Part shown: positions 6,736 to 9,650 of the stretch, one piece after another
Numbering within the stretch: position 1 is the first letter of the stretch
Layout of the letters: every line of letters begins with the position of its first letter
DNA from: Cytophagales bacterium
Lineage (GTDB): Bacteria; Bacteroidota; Bacteroidia; Cytophagales; Cyclobacteriaceae
DNA: 9,650 nucleotides
NCBI GenBank assembly: GCA_003500135.1
Contig: DNTA01000241.1
Coordinates: 1-9,650 of the forward strand
Direction of reading: 5' to 3'
The notes under the pieces: model-generated
Database searches by the model: none
Seen by the model: the letters and a program-made list of their open reading frames with translations, nothing else
What the model was told of the DNA's origin: nothing
Made by a program: the position numbers and the translations under genes

Positions 6736-7878
6736 ATGAAAATATTAGAAAAAATTTTATTTGCTCAGGATTTTGCATCAACCTCTAAGAATCTTGAGTC
6801 TGTGGCTTTGTATTTGGCCAAAACGTTTAATTCAACGATTGTGCCTATTCATGTACTTCCTGATGACATAGTGAATTCCAAGGTCAAGGCTTTGCTGGAC
6901 GATACGGCTCATAATAGATTAAAGGCAACTTCGGATCATTTCAAGGAGCATGGGATTAAAACAGAGAAGCCTATAATTAAATACGGCGCAGCTCATGATC
7001 ATATCGTTATGTCAGCATCGGCTGTGAATGCCAATATGATTCTGGTTGGTTCTGGAGAAACACGGGCTAAGGAAAAGTTTAAACTTGGCACAACAACCGA
7101 ACGCATCATTCAGTTTAGTGAAAAACCGGTAATGGTTATCAAAGAGAATGATTCGCTCGAAGTGAACACCATTCTTTGCCCTGTTGATTTTTCTGATCCT
7201 TCAGCACGCGCGTTGCGCAATGCCATAATAATGGCGAGACGTTTTAAAGCTCATCTTATCATTTTAAGCGTTTGTGAGTTACCTGGTTCGTCTTGGTTTG
7301 CTTCAAAAGAAGATTTGAAAAAGGAAAACGAAGCACGTTTCGAAAAACATAAAACGGAGTTTGATAAATTCCTTACATCATTCAATCTGAATGATGTGAA
7401 TTGGTCCAAAGAAGAATTTTGCGGAACACCTGCAGAGGAAATCCTCAAACAGGTGAACAATAATAATGTAGATCTGCTGATTATGGGTACTGCTGGACGT
7501 ACGGGATTGAACAGGTTGGTGGTAGGTAGTGTTACCGAAAAGGTCATCAGAGAAGTGCCTTGTTCTTTTTTAACCCTTAAATCACAGGATGTGATTAATC
7601 TTCATCTTGAAACTGATATCAAAGATTTTGAAACCTTGTTTTCCGCCGGAGAACAACTGGAAAAGGATGGGCTTTATGAGCTGGCCATCGAGCAATATAA
7701 AGCCAGTCTGGGTATTAATGTGATGCATGTACCATCTTATAGTGCAATAGCACGATGCTTTGATAAAATTGACAAACCGGAGAAAGCGTCCATGTACCGA
7801 AAAAGTGCTAATGAAATAAAGGAGAGAATCTGGTACAGTAAAGTGGAGGAGGAAGTTCGTAAGTTGAGAGGAAGTTAA
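6736..7878 (+). CDS. Tandem universal stress protein with C-terminal TPR-like extension
   Basis: The 380-residue protein has two Usp domains plus a tail of about 95 residues. Domain 1 (about 1-137; MKILEKILFAQDFASTSKNL) has a motif with the second Gly replaced: Gly105, Glu108, Gly118, Thr119. Domain 2 (about 142-282; NTILCPVDFSDPSARALRNA) has it intact: Gly251, Gly254, Gly264, Ser265 (MGTAGRTGLNRLVVGSVTEKVI). Residues about 297-365 look like two TPR-like helical pairs (LFSAGEQLEKDGLYELAIEQ, then YSAIARCFDKIDKPEKASMY), suggesting a protein-binding module. The end is charged and helical. The ATG at 6736 is chosen because the frame has a stop at 6691 and no other start codon between. No terminator follows, and the V-ATPase subunit A gene begins 19 bases on, so cotranscription is likely. 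A regulatory or assembly link to the ATPase is inference. Confidence 0.88.
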   Translation: MKILEKILFAQDFASTSKNLESVALYLAKTFNSTIVPIHVLPDDIVNSKVKALLDDTAHNRLKATSDHFKEHGIKTEKPIIKYGAAHDHIVMSASAVNANMILVGSGETRAKEKFKLGTTTERIIQFSEKPVMVIKENDSLEVNTILCPVDFSDPSARALRNAIIMARRFKAHLIILSVCELPGSSWFASKEDLKKENEARFEKHKTEFDKFLTSFNLNDVNWSKEEFCGTPAEEILKQVNNNNVDLLIMGTAGRTGLNRLVVGSVTEKVIREVPCSFLTLKSQDVINLHLETDIKDFETLFSAGEQLEKDGLYELAIEQYKASLGINVMHVPSYSAIARCFDKIDKPEKASMYRKSANEIKERIWYSKVEEEVRKLRGS

Positions 7879-7897
7879 ATCACCAAATCATTAATTT

Positions 7898-9643
7898 TTG
7901 GAAAAAGCGGAAGGAAAAGTTGTTAGCGTAAATGAATCCCTTGTAGGAGTTGAGAACACAAAGGGTGCGGTAATGAATGGAGAAGTGGCTTACATTGTTA
8001 TTGAAGACGGTAAGCGTTTGAAATCTGAGGTAATCGATGTAAAACCCGGAAAGTTGGTATACCTTCAGGTGTTCGAAGATACCTCGTGGATGAAAATTGG
8101 GGATCATGTAGAATTTACTGGTCTGCCACTTGCAGTAAAACTGGGTCCGGGAATTTTAGGATCTGTTACAGATGGTCTTCAAAACCCCTTATATGAGCTG
8201 GCAAAAAAAGAGTGGTTTCTCGAACGAGGAATGGTTGTGAAACCATTGAATACTGAGACTAAATGGCACTTTTCACCGCAGGTAAAATTAGGCGATAAAG
8301 TGACCGCCGGGAGTGTATTAGGAACTGTACCTGAAAAAATATTTACACACAAAATCTTTGTTCCTTTCTCCATGTTGGATGATTATACCATCACGTCCAT
8401 TGCTCCAGAGGGTGATTATACCATTGAAAAGACGATTGCAACTGTTGCCAACGATCAGGGTGAAACTTTTGATTTGACAATGGCATTTGAGTGGCCCGTG
8501 AAGCAACCCATGCCATTTCATAAAAGATCCGTGCCTGCAGAGACCTTACCAACGGGTATGCGCATTCTGGACGCTTTGTTTCCTATTGCCTATGGTGGTA
8601 CTGCCTGTAGTCCAGGTCCTTTTGGTGCCGGCAAAACGGTACTGCAGCACAGTATTGCAAAGCATTCCAGAGCTGATGTGGTGATCATTGCAGCTTGTGG
8701 GGAACGGGCCGGTGAAGCTGTAGAGGTATTTAAGGATTTCCCTGAACTGATTGATCCGCGAACGGGCAATTCTTTAATGGATCGCACTTATATTGTTGGT
8801 AATACTTCTTCTATGCCGGTTGCTGCTCGTGAAGCGTCGGTGTATATGGCCACAGCCGTTGGAGAGTATTACCGCAAACAGGGGTTGAATGTCTTAATTT
8901 TAGCAGATTCAACATCGCGATGGGCACAGGCCCTCCGCGAAACTTCTGGAAGAAAAGAAGAAATTCCAGGTCCTGAAGCTTTCCCTATGTATATTTCAAC
9001 CCTCATATCTGCGTTTTATGACCGTGCGGGTGTTGAAATACTCCCGGATGGTTCAAAAAGTTCGCTCAGTATTATTGGGACAGTATCTCCGGCTGGTGGT
9101 AATTTTGATGAGCCGGTGACACAAGCTACCTTATTGAGTACTGGTGCTTTTCTGGGCTTGTCCAGAGCCCTATCAGATGCCAGAAAGTATCCGGCGATAG
9201 ATCGGATTGATAGCAATTCAAAGTACCCGTCACTAATCGAAAACGAGGAAGTTAATTTTTTGAAAGAGTTGCTGCGCGAAGGAAAATCCATTGCTTCCAA
9301 CCTCTTGTTAAGGGGCGAACGTGGAATCACAAACGATGCCTATATTATTTATCAGAAGGCCGAGCTGCTGGATGCCGTTTTTCTGCAACAAAATAGCTTT
9401 CACGACATCGATGGGGTAACGAATCCTCAGCGTTTGCGGCTAATGTTCGATATGATCAGATACATCATAGAAGCTCCCGTGAATATTGATCTTAAGGATG
9501 ATATTCGATCTCATTTCAATTTCATACGACAGGCTTTTATTGACTGGAATTATCTTCAAATGGACGATCCAAAATTTGAAAAGCAGAAGGCTAAAATCAC
9601 GAATCTTGTAAAACAGAAAATAAATGTTAAGGAAAACGTTTGA
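7898..9643 (+). CDS. V-type ATPase catalytic subunit A
   Basis: The 581-residue protein is the catalytic subunit of the peripheral V1 sector, which couples ATP hydrolysis or synthesis to ion transport (H+ or Na+; not decidable here). It has the N-terminal beta-barrel (GKVVSVNESLVGVE), the A-specific 'non-homologous' insert (about 115-190), and the nucleotide domain. Visible motifs are the P-loop GPFGAGKT (240-247), ACGERAGE with catalytic Glu269, Walker B VLILADSTSRW with Asp336, SGRKEEIPGPEAFP, and SPAGGNFDEPVTQATL. The C-terminal helical domain ends at VKENV. Length is normal. Family gene symbols vary (atpA, ntpA). The start is a TTG at 7898: the frame has a stop at 7892-7894, and the first ATG would remove 25 residues of the barrel. 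A subunit B gene would be expected just past the window edge. The genes I would expect upstream (subunit E, DUF2764) are replaced by the Usp-TPR gene. Confidence 0.95.
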   Translation: MEKAEGKVVSVNESLVGVENTKGAVMNGEVAYIVIEDGKRLKSEVIDVKPGKLVYLQVFEDTSWMKIGDHVEFTGLPLAVKLGPGILGSVTDGLQNPLYELAKKEWFLERGMVVKPLNTETKWHFSPQVKLGDKVTAGSVLGTVPEKIFTHKIFVPFSMLDDYTITSIAPEGDYTIEKTIATVANDQGETFDLTMAFEWPVKQPMPFHKRSVPAETLPTGMRILDALFPIAYGGTACSPGPFGAGKTVLQHSIAKHSRADVVIIAACGERAGEAVEVFKDFPELIDPRTGNSLMDRTYIVGNTSSMPVAAREASVYMATAVGEYYRKQGLNVLILADSTSRWAQALRETSGRKEEIPGPEAFPMYISTLISAFYDRAGVEILPDGSKSSLSIIGTVSPAGGNFDEPVTQATLLSTGAFLGLSRALSDARKYPAIDRIDSNSKYPSLIENEEVNFLKELLREGKSIASNLLLRGERGITNDAYIIYQKAELLDAVFLQQNSFHDIDGVTNPQRLRLMFDMIRYIIEAPVNIDLKDDIRSHFNFIRQAFIDWNYLQMDDPKFEKQKAKITNLVKQKINVKENV

Positions 9644-9650
9644 GCATATT

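Noticed and set aside
8506..8736. Unusual V-ATPase A motifs GPFGAGKT and ACGERAGE as evidence of a lost activity
   Set aside because: The P-loop Lys/Thr and catalytic Glu are intact, and the GERAGE variant fits what I know of Bacteroidota V-type A subunits.
9016..9330. Minus-strand open frames inside the V-ATPase subunit A gene
   Set aside because: They lie fully within a conserved catalytic gene on the other strand and have no family features.

Overview
The window is chromosomal DNA of a Bacteroidota bacterium, most likely a marine-type flavobacterium. Four things point this way: low GC; AT-rich leaders without clear Shine-Dalgarno sequences; a long NusB of the flavobacterial kind followed by a DUF1573 lipoprotein and yajC; and a V-type ATPase subunit A with the ACGERAGE signature that I recall from Bacteroidota sequences. 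Species cannot be named from the sequence alone.

Layout. (1) 1-1684, plus strand: the 3' part of nusB (its 5' end lies outside the window), a DUF1573 lipoprotein and yajC, ended by a UUCG-loop hairpin that can also terminate the opposing gene. (2) 1710-3544, minus strand: pepT (tripeptidase) and a DUF1801/YdeI-like gene joined by a one-base stop/start overlap. (3) 3690-4373, plus strand: a six-helix potassium-channel-like membrane protein with a TIGYG filter. A hairpin shared with the next, convergent gene follows it. (4) 4430-5260 and 5573-6367, minus strand: two tandem-domain universal stress proteins (Usp), separated by 312 bases with no gene. (5) A 368-base divergent intergenic region rich in repeats and inverted repeats. 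(6) 6736-9643, plus strand: a third tandem Usp with a C-terminal TPR-like extension, and, 19 bases later, the catalytic subunit A of a V-type ATPase starting at TTG. The window ends just after it, so any further subunits lie outside.

How the genes may work together. The left part is housekeeping: antitermination, envelope protein, Sec accessory, peptide breakdown. The right part groups a K+ channel, three Usp proteins and a V-type ATPase subunit, which suggests a cluster concerned with ion balance and energy stress; this is an inference from gene neighbourhood. The most interesting points are the Usp-TPR gene placed directly in front of V-ATPase subunit A, where I would expect the subunit E and DUF2764 genes, and the pattern that each of the three tandem Usp proteins keeps exactly one intact nucleotide-binding motif. 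I found no mobile element, CRISPR array, tRNA or rRNA, and nothing that I would call a new defence or biosynthetic system.
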